DNA of 64,000 bases from Mycobacterium sp. BK086 (GCA_004362315.1 SNWL01000005.1:1-64000); one strand, 5' to 3'; positions 25,225 to 35,098 are shown, numbered from the stretch's first letter. Translations and numbers: made by a program. Notes: generated by a model not told the origin, from the sequence alone.

Positions 25225-28086
25225 TTAGCGCAGTAATTCGCCGTGCGGACGCGTGGACAGCGGCTTGGGTCGCACGATCTTCGGCCACCAGAACCACGGC
25301 CCCATCAGTGCGGCGATCGCCGGTGTCATGAATGCCCGCACCACCAGGGTGTCGAACAGGAGGCCCAGGCCGATCGTCGTGCCCACCTGGGCGACCACCA
25401 CCATGGCGCTGACCGACATCGAGATCATCGTGAACGCGAATACCAGGCCGGCGGCCGTCACCACCGAACCGCTGCCGCCCATCGCGCGGATGATGCCGGT
25501 GTTGATGCCTGCCGGTATCTCTTCCTTCATCCGGGCGACCAGCAGCAGGTTGTAGTCGGCGCCGACCGCCAACAGGATGATGACGGCCATCGCCATCACC
25601 ATGAACTGCAACTCCATACCCAGGATGTGTTGCCACAGCAGCACGGACAGGCCGAAAGACGCCCCGAGAGAGAGCACCACGGTGCCGACGATCACCGCGG
25701 CTGCCACGATGGCGCGCGTGATGATCAACATGATGATGAAGATCAGCGACAGCGCAGCCACGCCGGCGATCAGCAGGTCGTACTCATTGCCTTCCTGCAT
25801 GTCCTTGAAGGTCGACGCGGTGCCGCCCAGATAAACCTTCGAGCCTTCCAGCGGCGTGCCCTTGATGGCCTCGAAGACGGCGGCCTTGATCGCGTCGATC
25901 CGGTTGATGCCGTCGGCCGAGAGCGGGTCTTCCTCGTGGGAGATGATGAAGCGCGCCGCGTGGCCATTCGGGGAGATGAAATTCTTTATGCCGCGCTTGA
26001 ATTCGTCGTTGTCGAAGATCTCCGGCGGCAAGTAGAAGGTGTCGTCGTTGAGCGCGTCGTTGAATGCACTGGCCATCGCCGATTGGTTCTGGCTCAACGC
26101 GGCCTGTTGATCCTGCTGGCCGGCCTGGGTGGCTTGCTGGGTCAGCATCATGATCCGCATCCGCTTCATCGACTCGATCGACGACTTCATCAGCGGAATC
26201 ATCTGCGGCATCATGGCATCCAGCCGGTGCATGTCCGGCAGCAGCTCTTGGATGTCGTCGACCATGGTGTCGACCCCGTCGATCGTGTCGAACACCGATC
26301 GCGTCGCCCAGCACAGCGGGATGTCGTAGCAATGCGGTTCCCAGTACAGGTAATTGCGGATCGGCCGGAAGAAGTCGTCGAAGTCGGCGATGTGGTTACG
26401 CAGGTCGGCGATGTCGACGTACATCCCGTCCATCTGGGTCACCATGCCGTGCATGGTGTCGCTGAGCCGCTCCATCAAGTTGATCATCTGCGTCATCGTG
26501 TTGATGGTGTTCTGCATGTCCTCGCCCTGTTTGAGCATGTCGGCCATGCGGTCTTGCAGGTACGAGCGGTTCATCGTCTGTCCAGTGCCGCCCATGGCGA
26601 TCTGGGCGGGAATCGTGCTGTACTCCAACGGCTTTCCGGCGGGTCGGGTGATCGACTGCACCCGGCCGATACCCGGCACCTTGGCGATGGCCTTACTGAT
26701 GCGCTCGATGATCAGGAAGTCCGAGGAGTTGCGCAGATCCTGGTCGGTCTCGAGCAACAGCATCTCGGGGTTCATCCGCGCGATCGGGAAGTGCCGCTCG
26801 GCGGCGGCGAAGCCTTCGTTCGCGGGTAGGTCGGCGGGCAGGTACTGGCGGTCGTTGTAGTTCGGTCGGTAGCCCGGCAGGGTGATGAGACCGATCAGGG
26901 CGACCAAGATCGTCGCGAACAGAACGCCCGCCGGCCAGCGCACGACGAGCGCGCCGAGCTTGCGCCAGAACCGGATCCGCATGGCGCGCTTGGGCTCCAG
27001 CAATCCGAACCGGCTGGCCACCGTGACGATCGCAGCGCCCAGCGTCAGCGCCGAGACCACGGCGACCACCATGCCGACGGCGAGCGGAACACCCAGCGAC
27101 TTGAAGTACGGCAACCGGGTGAACGACAGGCAGAACGTCGCACCGGCGATCGTCATGCCCGAGGCCAGCACCACGTGCGCGGTGCCGTGGTACATCGTGT
27201 AGTAGGCGTCCTCTTTGCTCTCGCCGATCGAACGGGCCTCTTGATATCGCCCGATCAGGAAGATCGCATAGTCGGTTGTCGCGGCTATCGCCAGTGTCAC
27301 CAGCAGCTGGGTTGCGAATGGCGACAGGCCTATGAGGTTGTGATAGCCCAGGAACGCCACCGCGCCGCGGGTCACCGTCAGACCCAAGATCAGCATCACC
27401 AGAACGAGGACGACGGTCATGATCGACCGGTAGAAGAACAGCAGCATGATGAGGATGACGGCGATGGTCGTCATCTCGATGATGCGGATGCTCTTGTCAC
27501 CGGCGAGCTGCTGGTCGGCCTGTAATGCCGGCCCGCCGGTCACGAAGACCTTGACGCCAGGCGGCGGCGACAGACCTCGAACGATCTTCTGGACCGCCTC
27601 CACCGAGTCGTTGCCGAGCGTCTCGCCCATGTTGCCGGCGAGGTTCACCTGTACGTAGACGGCTTTTTGGTCGGTGCTCAGGGCACCGGCCTCGGTGAGC
27701 GGATCACCCCAGAAGTCCTGGATGTGCTGCACATGGACCTTGTCGGCCCGCAGTTTGGCGAGCATGTCCAGGTAGAACTGGCGTGCGTCCTGGCCCAGCG
27801 GTTTGTCGCCCTCGAGGACGATCATCGCCGAGCTGTCGGAGTCCGACTCCTCGAAGACCTTGCCCGAGCGCATCATCGCGATCACCGACGGCGCATCCTT
27901 CGGCGACATCGAGACCGCCCGCAGCTTGCCGACCTCTTCGAGCTGTGGAACGACCACGTTCAGCACGATGATCAGGCCGATCCAGGCCAGGATGATCGGC
28001 ACCGCAAGCCGGCGGATCCACTTGGCCAAAGCCGCACGCTGTGGCGGCTCGGTAGTGACTTCGCGCTCTACGGTGGGCGTGCTCAC
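25225..28086 (-). CDS. MmpL family RND transporter (first of tandem pair)
   Basis: A 953-aa MmpL. The same architecture as its neighbour is evident, including long identical runs such as the segment around [20 protein letters not shown], so the pair arose by tandem duplication. The proton-relay Asp-Tyr pairs are TTDYAIF at about 272-273 and GADYNLL near the C terminus. The Cys pair in the second periplasmic domain is [10 protein letters not shown]. The GTG at 28086 is preferred because AAGGGGG lies 4 nt before it. The AT-rich leader at 28110-28140 could hold the promoter. Two adjacent mmpL genes recall the mmpL4a/mmpL4b pair of glycopeptidolipid loci, but no gpl biosynthetic genes or mmpS are nearby, so that assignment is not made. 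Confidence 0.9.
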   Translation of the reverse strand: MSTPTVEREVTTEPPQRAALAKWIRRLAVPIILAWIGLIIVLNVVVPQLEEVGKLRAVSMSPKDAPSVIAMMRSGKVFEESDSDSSAMIVLEGDKPLGQDARQFYLDMLAKLRADKVHVQHIQDFWGDPLTEAGALSTDQKAVYVQVNLAGNMGETLGNDSVEAVQKIVRGLSPPPGVKVFVTGGPALQADQQLAGDKSIRIIEMTTIAVILIMLLFFYRSIMTVVLVLVMLILGLTVTRGAVAFLGYHNLIGLSPFATQLLVTLAIAATTDYAIFLIGRYQEARSIGESKEDAYYTMYHGTAHVVLASGMTIAGATFCLSFTRLPYFKSLGVPLAVGMVVAVVSALTLGAAIVTVASRFGLLEPKRAMRIRFWRKLGALVVRWPAGVLFATILVALIGLITLPGYRPNYNDRQYLPADLPANEGFAAAERHFPIARMNPEMLLLETDQDLRNSSDFLIIERISKAIAKVPGIGRVQSITRPAGKPLEYSTIPAQIAMGGTGQTMNRSYLQDRMADMLKQGEDMQNTINTMTQMINLMERLSDTMHGMVTQMDGMYVDIADLRNHIADFDDFFRPIRNYLYWEPHCYDIPLCWATRSVFDTIDGVDTMVDDIQELLPDMHRLDAMMPQMIPLMKSSIESMKRMRIMMLTQQATQAGQQDQQAALSQNQSAMASAFNDALNDDTFYLPPEIFDNDEFKRGIKNFISPNGHAARFIISHEEDPLSADGINRIDAIKAAVFEAIKGTPLEGSKVYLGGTASTFKDMQEGNEYDLLIAGVAALSLIFIIMLIITRAIVAAAVIVGTVVLSLGASFGLSVLLWQHILGMELQFMVMAMAVIILLAVGADYNLLLVARMKEEIPAGINTGIIRAMGGSGSVVTAAGLVFAFTMISMSVSAMVVVAQVGTTIGLGLLFDTLVVRAFMTPAIAALMGPWFWWPKIVRPKPLSTRPHGELLR

Positions 28087-28240
28087 CAAGCCCCCTTGGC
28101 TCGACGTCCGGCAATTTACTTAGATAGTTTTACCAGACGCCCAGTCTTCTTTGTCAGGTGAGGTAACGCGGTTCTACCCGGCCCTGGCGCAGAGTTCGAC
28201 GTCGAGTGGGCCGGCCCGGACCGCCGAAAGTGAAACCTCT

Positions 28241-28264
28241 GCGAGAAATCGCGCGAAATCTCGC
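28241..28264. repeat. Short inverted/direct repeat behind the ABC operon
   Basis: GCGAGA at 28241-28246 pairs with TCTCGC at 28259-28264, and the inner bases contain two adjacent copies of GCG(A/C)GAAATC. It lies 19 bp beyond the stop of the ABC ATPase gene on the minus strand, where a weak terminator would be expected. Confidence 0.35.
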
Positions 28265-28283
28265 AAGTCGTTCACACTCGCGG

Positions 28284-29102
28284 TCACGCCGCGGCGGCCT
28301 TGACGGCCCGGCTGACCTCCTGGCGCAACCGCACGTATTCGGCGCTGCGTCGCAGCTCGTCGGGGTCGATCCCGCTACGGGGCAGGTCGACCGAGAGGTC
28401 GAGGGCGACCCGCCCCGGGCGATGGGTCAGGACCACGATGCGTGAGCCGAGGAACGCGGCCTCGTCGGCACTGTGAGTGACGAAGACGGTCGTACGCCCC
28501 GACTCCGCGCTCACCTCACGGATGTCTTCCTGCAGGCGCTCCCTGGTCAGGGCGTCCAGGGCGGCGAACGGTTCGTCGAGCAACAGCAGCGAGGTCTCCG
28601 GCCGCTCGGACGCCAGCGCCCGAGCGATCGCGACGCGCTGCTGCTGGCCCCCGCTGATCTCCCAGATCTTGCGGTGTGCCATGTCTTCCAGCCCGACGCG
28701 GTGCAGGAGTTCATCGCGCCGTGCGGTCCGGTGCTCTCGGGGAGTGCCCGCGTACTTGAGCGCCAACTCGACGTTGCCGCCGACCGTGCGCCACGGAAAC
28801 AGCCGCGGCTGCTGGAACACCACCCCGGCGGTCTGGCCGGGCACCGGTCGCCGACCGGACACCGTGATCTCACCGCTACTCGGTGATTCGAAGCCGGCGA
28901 TCAGGCGTAGCAATGTGCTCTTGCCGCAACCCGATGCGCCGACCAGGACCAGGAACGAGCCGGGTTCGACGTCGAGATCGACCGGTCCCAGCGCCGTCGT
29001 CGTGCCGTAGCGGTGCTCGACGTGCCGAACCTGGATTCCGCCGTCGGTGTGCGCAGACGACACCGGCGCCGACGCGGCCGCCGTCCTACTGGGTGACGAC
29101 AT
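28284..29102 (-). CDS. ABC importer ATPase, nitrate/sulfonate/taurine type
   Basis: A 272-aa ATP-binding subunit of the TauB/SsuB/NrtD class. Walker A is GASGCGKSTLL (about 55-65), the Q-loop is VVFQQPRLFPW, the signature is ISGGQQQRVAIARAL and Walker B is LLLLDEPFAALDALTRE, followed by the switch His in VTHSADEA. All catalytic parts are present. Its start overlaps the end of the binding-protein gene by 17 nt, making a permease, binding protein, ATPase operon. It energises uptake of a small sulfonate-like or related anion. The exact substrate is not readable, but the divergent flavin monooxygenases point to a sulfur compound. Confidence 0.9.
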   Translation of the reverse strand: MSSPSRTAAASAPVSSAHTDGGIQVRHVEHRYGTTTALGPVDLDVEPGSFLVLVGASGCGKSTLLRLIAGFESPSSGEITVSGRRPVPGQTAGVVFQQPRLFPWRTVGGNVELALKYAGTPREHRTARRDELLHRVGLEDMAHRKIWEISGGQQQRVAIARALASERPETSLLLLDEPFAALDALTRERLQEDIREVSAESGRTTVFVTHSADEAAFLGSRIVVLTHRPGRVALDLSVDLPRSGIDPDELRRSAEYVRLRQEVSRAVKAAAA

Positions 29103-30120
29103 CCGGCAACCCCTGGGTATAGATGGCGTCCTGGAATGTCTTGAGGGGTGCGGCCGCCGGGATCTGCTTCTGGTCGGCCAGGAACTGCGACGCGCTCTGC
29201 AGGTTGGCCGCGATGTTGCCGGGGCTGCCCTGGCTGCCCAGCCACTGCGGGGAGGCCACTTCCTGCGGGGTCAGATACACGCCCTGCTTCAGCTGGCCCT
29301 CGACATCGGCTGGTGACAAACCGATTTCGGCGGCGATGGCCTTGGCCGCCGCGGCCGGGTCGTTGTGGATGACGGTCAGTGCCCGGGCCTGCTGCTTGCG
29401 CCAGACGTCGACGACCTCGGGGTGGTCCTTGGCAAAGGAGTTGGCCACCGCGGCCAGGTCCAGCGTCGGCTTGCCGTCCTTGGCCAGCTGACGGCTGGTG
29501 ATCAGGTCCTTGCCGGTCTTGCGCAACTGGTCCAGCGTCGGCAGCCAGGTGTATGCGGCCTCGATGTCACCGCGCTCCCAGGCCGCGAGAATCGCCTGCG
29601 GCTGCAGGTCGATCAGCTGAACTTCGCTGGGCGACAACCCGTTCTGGGCCAGTGCGGCGAGCAGACTGTAGTGCGCGGTCGAGGCGAACGGGGTGGCGAC
29701 CCGCTTGCCCTTCAGGTCGGCGATCGAATTGATACCGCTGCCGTTACGGGCGACGAGCGCCTCGTTGTCACCGGCGACGTCGAGCACGAACGCGACGCTG
29801 TAGGGGATGTTCAGCGGCGCCGACAGACCGCGAGCGACCGGGCTCGAGCCGAGGCTGCCGAAGTCGAGTTCCTTGGCGATGAACGCGGTGTTGACGTCGG
29901 CGCCCGAGTCGAACTTGACCCACTTGATGTTGTAGTCCGGCAGCGCGTCTTCCAGCCATCTGTTGTTCTTGACGATCAGATCGCCGCTGGGGAAGGTCTG
30001 ATACCCGATCCGGAGCGTGGGCTTGCCCGCCTCCGACTTCGAGTGATCGACCGAGCAGCCGGCCATGCCGATCATGGTGACGGCGGCGGCAGCCACGGCG
30101 ATGAGCTTGCTGAAGTTCAT
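29086..30120 (-). CDS. ABC substrate-binding lipoprotein, TauA/SsuA type
   Basis: A 344-aa extracytoplasmic solute-binding protein. A lipoprotein signal ends in the lipobox MAGCS (Cys about 22). The mature part begins LRIGYQTFPSGDLIVKN and contains GSSPVARGLSAPLNIP, LKGKRVATPFASTAHYSL and ILAAWERGDIEAAYTWLP, all typical of NMT1/TauA-like binding proteins for sulfonates, taurine or similar anions. The ATG at 30120 has GGAGAGGAAAGG just upstream and overlaps the permease stop by 4 nt; a TTG at 30135 sits inside that RBS and is rejected. The protein captures the ligand in the cell wall space and delivers it to the permease. Confidence 0.9.
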   Translation of the reverse strand: MNFSKLIAVAAAAVTMIGMAGCSVDHSKSEAGKPTLRIGYQTFPSGDLIVKNNRWLEDALPDYNIKWVKFDSGADVNTAFIAKELDFGSLGSSPVARGLSAPLNIPYSVAFVLDVAGDNEALVARNGSGINSIADLKGKRVATPFASTAHYSLLAALAQNGLSPSEVQLIDLQPQAILAAWERGDIEAAYTWLPTLDQLRKTGKDLITSRQLAKDGKPTLDLAAVANSFAKDHPEVVDVWRKQQARALTVIHNDPAAAAKAIAAEIGLSPADVEGQLKQGVYLTPQEVASPQWLGSQGSPGNIAANLQSASQFLADQKQIPAAAPLKTFQDAIYTQGLPDVVTQ

Positions 30121-30965
30121 ACCTTTCCTCTCCAAGGGACGGCGCGACGCTCGACAGCGCGCAGTAGACCGTCGATCACGAGCCCCGAGACGCCGATGGC
30201 GAAGATGCCGACGAGCACCACGGGAGTGTTGTTGTAATTGCTGGCGTCCTTGACCAGACCGCCGATGCCGGGAATGCCGTTGAACAACTCGGCGGCGACC
30301 ACCGAGGAGTAGGCCATCCCGACTGCCAGCCGGATTCCGGTGAACGTCTCCGGAAGAGCCGAGGGAATGACGATGTCGCGCACCACATCACGTCGTGACG
30401 CGCCCAGCGCGCGGGCGGCCTCGACAAGGCTGACCGGCACGGCCACGACAGCCGCGGTGGTGGCGACCGCCGCCGGCGGCAGCGCGGCCAATGCCAGCAG
30501 GGTGACCTTGGGTGCCTCGTCGATGCCGAGCCAGATGACGAGCAGGAAGAAGTAGGCCAGCGGGGGCAGCGCCCGTAAGAACGTCAGCCACGGTTCGAGC
30601 ACGCTGCGGACCCAGGGAATCGAGCCCATCAACAGGCCGAGGAGCAGGCCGGCGGCCACACCGATGACGACACCGGCGAAGACGCGACGCAGCGTCATGT
30701 AGAGGTGTTCGGCCAGAAGGTAACCCGCGTAGCCGCGCACCCCGTCGTGGGTGGTCGACACGTCGACGAAGGCTCGCCACACCGTGCTCGGGTACGGCAC
30801 GAAGGTCTGGTTCCAGATCCCGCTGGCCGCCGCGAACTGCCAGACGCCGAAGAACACCAGCAGCGACAGGAGGGGAAGCGCGAGGCGAGTCAGCCACCCG
30901 GGCCACCTGCTGCCGCCGGGCGGTTTGGTGGCGCCGGCGGGCGCTACGTCGACGAATACGGACAC
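30117..30965 (-). CDS. ABC importer permease, TauC/SsuC type
   Basis: A 282-aa inner-membrane permease with about six helices. The EAA loop, which docks the ATPase, reads VEAARALGASRRDVVRDIVIPSALPE and ends in FTGIRLAVGMAYSS, as in TauC/SsuC/NrtB. The GTG start at 30965 has AAAGG upstream. It is the first gene of the transporter operon and is divergent from the ligase-monooxygenase operon across 172 bp, so both units may answer to the same regulator. Confidence 0.9.
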   Translation of the reverse strand: MSVFVDVAPAGATKPPGGSRWPGWLTRLALPLLSLLVFFGVWQFAAASGIWNQTFVPYPSTVWRAFVDVSTTHDGVRGYAGYLLAEHLYMTLRRVFAGVVIGVAAGLLLGLLMGSIPWVRSVLEPWLTFLRALPPLAYFFLLVIWLGIDEAPKVTLLALAALPPAAVATTAAVVAVPVSLVEAARALGASRRDVVRDIVIPSALPETFTGIRLAVGMAYSSVVAAELFNGIPGIGGLVKDASNYNNTPVVLVGIFAIGVSGLVIDGLLRAVERRAVPWRGKV

Positions 30966-31137
30966 TCGGATACCTTTGCCTGCTGGGAACCCGCTGTGAA
31001 TGTCTACGCTCAGCGCGAATCAAATTCCGCGCACGTTAGTTGCGCTCACGCCGACGCTAAACCTTTTCCCCTCACCGGCCCACGGGAGAGTGTGGTGGCC
31101 ACCCGACTTGATTCTCGTGTCCTAGGAGGCCCCGACA
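30966..31137. promoter_or_regulatory. Divergent promoter region, importer versus ligase/monooxygenase operon
   Basis: This 172-bp region separates two functionally related operons. The plus-strand gene has a strong RBS, AGGAGG, 8 nt before its GTG. A more AT-rich part around 31010-31075 is the likely promoter zone. I do not see a convincing operator palindrome. Confidence 0.5.
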
Positions 31138-32457
31138 GTGACGCAGGTGCACGATGCCGAGGCGGAGCTGTTGCGCCGGCTGCATGACGGTTCGCTGACC
31201 GAGGTCGAGGTGGCCTGGAGCGACCCCTTCGGCCATGCCGCCGGAAAGCGCATCCCCGCAAAGCAATTCATCGACCGCGCCAAGCACGGATTCGCATTCT
31301 GCGAAGCGGCGCTGGGGTGGAACACCGACGGTACCGTGATCGACGGCCTGCGGCTGACCAACTGGGACGACGGCTATCCCGACGTTCACGCCATCCCCGA
31401 TTTCTCCACCTACAAGCCACTGCCGTGGCGTGCCGGTGTGGGGCACGTGATTTCGGACATCGTTCGTCCCGACGGGTCGCCATCGCTGCTTGATCCGCGC
31501 GGGGTGCTGCGCAGGGTGATCGCGCGGCTGGGCTCGCTGGGCTTCACCGCGAAGGTGGGTGTCGAGTTCGAGTTCTATCTTCTGCAGCCCGACGGCTCGC
31601 CGATCCAGAACGACATCCAGGCCTACTCGCTGCAGAACGCAAACGGCTTGGATCCGTTGCTCTCCGACCTGCACGACACCCTCGGCGCGTTCACCCGCTT
31701 GGAAGGGGTCCAGACGGAATACGGGCCCGGCCAGGTGGAGACCAATCTGGTGTACACCGACGCGCTGGCCGCCGCCGACGACGGTGCCCGGCTGAAGTAC
31801 GCCGCCAAGGAGGTCGCCCGAAAGCACGGCAAGGTGGCCAGCTTCATGCCCAAGCCGTTCTCGGACCAATCGGGAAGCTCTGCGCACCTGCACATCTCGT
31901 TGTGGCGCGGCGACGAACCGGCCTTCGCCCCGGTCGACGGCAAGGAGGGGGAGCTGACCCTGTTCGCCATCGCCGGTCTGCTCGACCACCTTTCGGCGAT
32001 CACCCTGTTCGGCGCGCACTCGGTGAACGCCTACCGGCGCTACACCCCGGACTCATTCGCCCCCGACACGGTGAACTGGAGCCGGGACAACCGCAGCGCG
32101 GCCATCCGCTCACTGGTGGAAGAGTCACCGGGTGCATCCCGCATCGAATTGCGTTCGGGCGCTTCAGATGCCAACCCGTATTGGCTGATCGCCTCGGCGC
32201 TGGCCGCGGTGGTGGCCGGCCTGGAAGCCGGCCGTCCGCCCGCGGCTGCCGGGACGGGCAACCTGTACGGAAAGGGCACACCGCTGCCCGACTCGCTGGG
32301 CACTGCGCTGGCGCTCACCGAACAGGACGACACGATCCTGGAGATCCTCGGCAGGGACTCGGTGCTCGACTTCGTCGCGATCGCCCGCAGCGAATGGCAG
32401 GCCTACGCCAGTCACGTCAGTGACTGGGAGCGGCACCGCTACCTGACCACCTCATGA
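31138..32457 (+). CDS. Glutamine synthetase-like gamma-glutamyl ligase
   Basis: A 439-aa enzyme with the full glutamine synthetase fold. Metal-binding strands GVEFEFYLL and QTEYGPGQVE, the His-rich GSSAHLHISLW, the catalytic YRRYTPDSFAPDTVNWSRDNRSAAIR and the late SRIELRSGASDANPYW are all present. It is shorter and more divergent than housekeeping GlnA and lacks the tyrosine-adenylation loop. Such paralogues often glutamylate amines (polyamines, ethanolamine, isopropylamine) rather than ammonia. It is the first gene of a coupled operon with two flavin monooxygenases and is divergent from an anion importer. The natural inference is a detoxifying or activating gamma-glutamylation of an imported amine or of a breakdown product. 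The substrate is unknown. Confidence 0.85.
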   Translation: MTQVHDAEAELLRRLHDGSLTEVEVAWSDPFGHAAGKRIPAKQFIDRAKHGFAFCEAALGWNTDGTVIDGLRLTNWDDGYPDVHAIPDFSTYKPLPWRAGVGHVISDIVRPDGSPSLLDPRGVLRRVIARLGSLGFTAKVGVEFEFYLLQPDGSPIQNDIQAYSLQNANGLDPLLSDLHDTLGAFTRLEGVQTEYGPGQVETNLVYTDALAAADDGARLKYAAKEVARKHGKVASFMPKPFSDQSGSSAHLHISLWRGDEPAFAPVDGKEGELTLFAIAGLLDHLSAITLFGAHSVNAYRRYTPDSFAPDTVNWSRDNRSAAIRSLVEESPGASRIELRSGASDANPYWLIASALAAVVAGLEAGRPPAAAGTGNLYGKGTPLPDSLGTALALTEQDDTILEILGRDSVLDFVAIARSEWQAYASHVSDWERHRYLTTS

Positions 32458-33479
32458 GCGGCCCCCGATTCGGCGTGTGGGCGCCGGTCTATGGCAATCA
32501 CGGCGCTCGCCTGCACCCCGACGATCTGCCGGATGCCGGCTATCGGCGCACCCGCGATCTTCTGGTGCACGCCGAGAGTCGTGGCTACGACGCGACATTG
32601 GTGGCCCAGCACGTGATCCACCCCAGCGACACCGAGAACGACGTGCTGGAAACCTGGTCCACCTTGGCGGGTCTGGCCGAAGCCACCGAACGGATCGAGC
32701 TGATCGGGGCGATCAAGCCGCTGCTGTTCAATCCGCTGGTGTTCGCCAAGGTCGCGGCCAATATCGCCGAGATCTCCGGTGGGCGGCTGTCGATCAACGT
32801 GGTCAGCGGCTGGTTCCTGCCCGAACTCGAGGCGCTCGGCATCGATCCGCCGGCCCACGACGACCGCTACGCCTACACCCAGCAGTGGCTGCAGACCGTC
32901 CTGGATCTCTGGAGCGGTAAGCACGTCGATATCAGTGGGCCCGGGGGACAGCAGGCTCTGGTGCGACCCGTGCCCAAGGATGTCCCGCCGGTGTACGTCG
33001 GCGGCGAATCGGAACCGGGCCGGGCGCTCGGCGCCTCCCATGGCGACGTGTACTTCATCAACGGCAGGCCCCTTGCCGACACCACCGCCCTCATCGAGGA
33101 CCTGCGCGCCCGGCCCCGCGACCGCGGGCCGTTGCGATTCGGGTTGTCGGCCTTCGTGATCGCGCGCGAAACCGAAGCGGAGGCCAAGGCCGAGGAAGCT
33201 CACCTGCAGGCGTTGATCGACGCCGAATCGCGCCCCGAGATCTCCAGTGGCACCGATCCGAACACCGCGATGTACAAGGTTCTTGCGGGCACCTCTCGCA
33301 TCGGCTCCAACGGCGGAACGCTGGCCGGTCTGGTCGGCAGCTACGAGCAGGTGATCGAGCGCATCGACGCCTTCCACGCGGCCGGCATCGAGCTGTTCAT
33401 GCTGCAGTTCCAGCCGATCGAATCCGAACTGGACCGCTTTGCCGACCACATCATCAGCCACTACCGGGGAGATTCATGA
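32454..33479 (+). CDS. Luciferase-like (LLM) FMNH2-dependent monooxygenase
   Basis: A 341-aa TIM-barrel flavin monooxygenase of the alkanesulfonate/dimethylsulfone class. Marks are RFGVWAPVYGNHG at the start, ELIGAIKPLLFNPLVFAKVAANIAEISGGRLSINVV (with a break in the helix) and SGWFLPELEALGI, followed by PPVYVGGESEPGRALGASHGDVYF. These resemble SsuD- and SfnG-type proteins, which split the C-S bond of sulfonates or sulfones using reduced flavin from a partner reductase. No flavin reductase gene is adjacent. It overlaps the ligase and the next gene by 4 nt each. Sulfur scavenging is the likely role, though other LLM substrates remain possible. Confidence 0.85.
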   Translation: MSGPRFGVWAPVYGNHGARLHPDDLPDAGYRRTRDLLVHAESRGYDATLVAQHVIHPSDTENDVLETWSTLAGLAEATERIELIGAIKPLLFNPLVFAKVAANIAEISGGRLSINVVSGWFLPELEALGIDPPAHDDRYAYTQQWLQTVLDLWSGKHVDISGPGGQQALVRPVPKDVPPVYVGGESEPGRALGASHGDVYFINGRPLADTTALIEDLRARPRDRGPLRFGLSAFVIARETEAEAKAEEAHLQALIDAESRPEISSGTDPNTAMYKVLAGTSRIGSNGGTLAGLVGSYEQVIERIDAFHAAGIELFMLQFQPIESELDRFADHIISHYRGDS

Positions 33480-34711
33480 GCGAGGCAGTCCGGCCGGTGG
33501 CTCCGCGCCCGAGGTTCACCACTGACCCGCTGGACGGCACACCCGCCGACCGGCTCGACCGGCTCACTGCCGTCGTCGAGGAGCTGCGTGGCGGCGACGC
33601 CGCCGCCGAGCGAGACCGGGTGCTGCAGTACGACGCCGTCGAGGCGATCCGCCAGACCGGGGTGCTGGCCCTGCGGGTCCCGGCTCGCTACGGCGGTCCG
33701 GGAGGTTCGGTGCGCGACGTGCTGACCGCCGTCATCCGCATCGCGCGCGGCAGTTCCAATGTGGCCCAGGCACTTCGGCCGCATTTCGGCTTCTCCGAGC
33801 GACTGCTGAGCAACCGCGCCACCGAAGCCGAACGCGAAGAGTGGTTCCCGCGGGTCAACGCAGGTGTGGTCGTCGGCAACGCGATCACCGACGCGAAAGG
33901 CAAGACGCCGGCCGGGGCGGACACCACACTGCTCGCCGACGGTGCGGGCGTGCTGCGGCTCAACGGTTACAAGTTCTATTCCACCGGAACGCTTTTCGCG
34001 GATCTGATCGCGGTGTCGGCAAGCGACGTCGAGGGCCGCGACCTGCAGGCGATCGTGCCGGTCGACCGGCACGGCGTCGAACTCTTCGACGACTGGGAGG
34101 GTTTCGGCCAGCGCACCACCGCCAGCGGCGGCACCCGGTTCACCAATGTGGAGGTCCGCCCGCACGAGGTGACCACCGTGTCCGACGGGAAGCATCTGGG
34201 CCACAGCACGGCGTTCCTTCAGTTGTATCTGGCCGCGGTGGCCGCGGGTATCGCAGCAGCGGCCCGCGACGACGCCGTGTGGTACGTGCAGACCAAGGCG
34301 CGTCCCGCCTCGCATTCGCTGGCCGACACCGCCAACGCCGACCCGTTCACCCTGCACGCGGTCGGCGAGATCGCGGCGAACGCCTCCGCCGCCGAGGCGC
34401 TGGTGCTGAGCGCGGCCGACGCCCTCGACGCCGTCGTCGACTCGGGTCGCATCGGCGATGCCGACGAACTGGCCCGGGTGGCGATCGTCGTCGCCGAGGC
34501 ACAGCTGATCGCCGAGAAGCTGACCCTGGCCGCCGCCGAACGGCTCTTCGACACCGGTGGCGCCTCGGCCACCGCCCGCGCACTCAACCTCGACCGGCAT
34601 TGGCGCAACGTCCGCACGGTCTCCACCCACAGCCCGCTGGCCTACAAGGCCCACGCGGCAGGTAACTACGTGGTCAACGGCGCGTGGCCGCCGGCCAACG
34701 GATACTTCTGA
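33476..34711 (+). CDS. Acyl-CoA dehydrogenase-fold flavin monooxygenase (SfnB/DszC-like)
   Basis: A 411-aa protein with the acyl-CoA dehydrogenase fold. It has an N-terminal helical part (RLTAVVEELRGGDAAAER), the middle beta domain with GNAITDAKGKTPAG and LNGYKFYSTGTLFADLI, and the C-terminal helix bundle containing LNLDRHWRNVRTVSTHSPLAYKAHAAGNYVVNG, cut by a turn. That last motif is characteristic of DszC- and SfnB-type flavin monooxygenases rather than true dehydrogenases. They act on sulfur compounds with reduced flavin. It is the third gene of the coupled operon; its stop abuts the convergent DUF2237 stop with no gap. Together with the importer this makes a coherent sulfur-compound module. 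Confidence 0.83.
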   Translation: MSEAVRPVAPRPRFTTDPLDGTPADRLDRLTAVVEELRGGDAAAERDRVLQYDAVEAIRQTGVLALRVPARYGGPGGSVRDVLTAVIRIARGSSNVAQALRPHFGFSERLLSNRATEAEREEWFPRVNAGVVVGNAITDAKGKTPAGADTTLLADGAGVLRLNGYKFYSTGTLFADLIAVSASDVEGRDLQAIVPVDRHGVELFDDWEGFGQRTTASGGTRFTNVEVRPHEVTTVSDGKHLGHSTAFLQLYLAAVAAGIAAAARDDAVWYVQTKARPASHSLADTANADPFTLHAVGEIAANASAAEALVLSAADALDAVVDSGRIGDADELARVAIVVAEAQLIAEKLTLAAAERLFDTGGASATARALNLDRHWRNVRTVSTHSPLAYKAHAAGNYVVNGAWPPANGYF

Positions 34712-35098
34712 TCACAGGCTGCCGATGTCGTCGGGCACGTCGACGGCGTACTCCTGCAGGGTCTCCAACGGGACCACGTCCAGGGTCCGTTCGTGGGTGC
34801 AGGCCAACACCACGGGCGCGGCGTGGCCGTCGGTGTGGGCGCGCAACCAGTTCAGCGCGGTGACACACCACCGGTCGCCCGGCGTCAGGCCGGGGAAGCG
34901 GTACTGCGGCATCGGGGTCGACAGGTCGTTGCCGATCGAGCGCTGGTGTTCCAGGAACTCGGCCGTCACGACCGCGCAGATGGTGTGCCGCCCGGCGTCC
35001 TCGGGGCCGGTCGAACAGCAGCCGTCGCGGTAGAACCCCGTCATCGGGTCGGTTCCGCAGGGTTCGAGGGGACCGCCGAGCACATTGCGATCAGCCAT
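34712..35098 (-). CDS. DUF2237 family protein
   Basis: A 128-aa soluble protein matching the DUF2237 pattern as I know it: NVLGGPLEPCGTDPMTGFYRDGCC near the start (with conserved Cys), HTICAVVTAEFLEHQRSIGNDLSTP, then FPGLTPGDRWCVTALNWL and VVLACTHERTLDVVP. Several Cys and Trp residues are conserved, but no activity is established. The start ATG at 35098 was chosen over an upstream frame because the family begins at NVLGG. It is divergent from the second LAL regulator across 59 bp. Confidence 0.85.
   Translation of the reverse strand: MADRNVLGGPLEPCGTDPMTGFYRDGCCSTGPEDAGRHTICAVVTAEFLEHQRSIGNDLSTPMPQYRFPGLTPGDRWCVTALNWLRAHTDGHAAPVVLACTHERTLDVVPLETLQEYAVDVPDDIGSL

Noticed and set aside
22290-28086. 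Tandem MmpL genes as an assembly duplication
   Set aside because: The two differ throughout in codon choice and in both termini, and have distinct flanks, so they are real paralogues.
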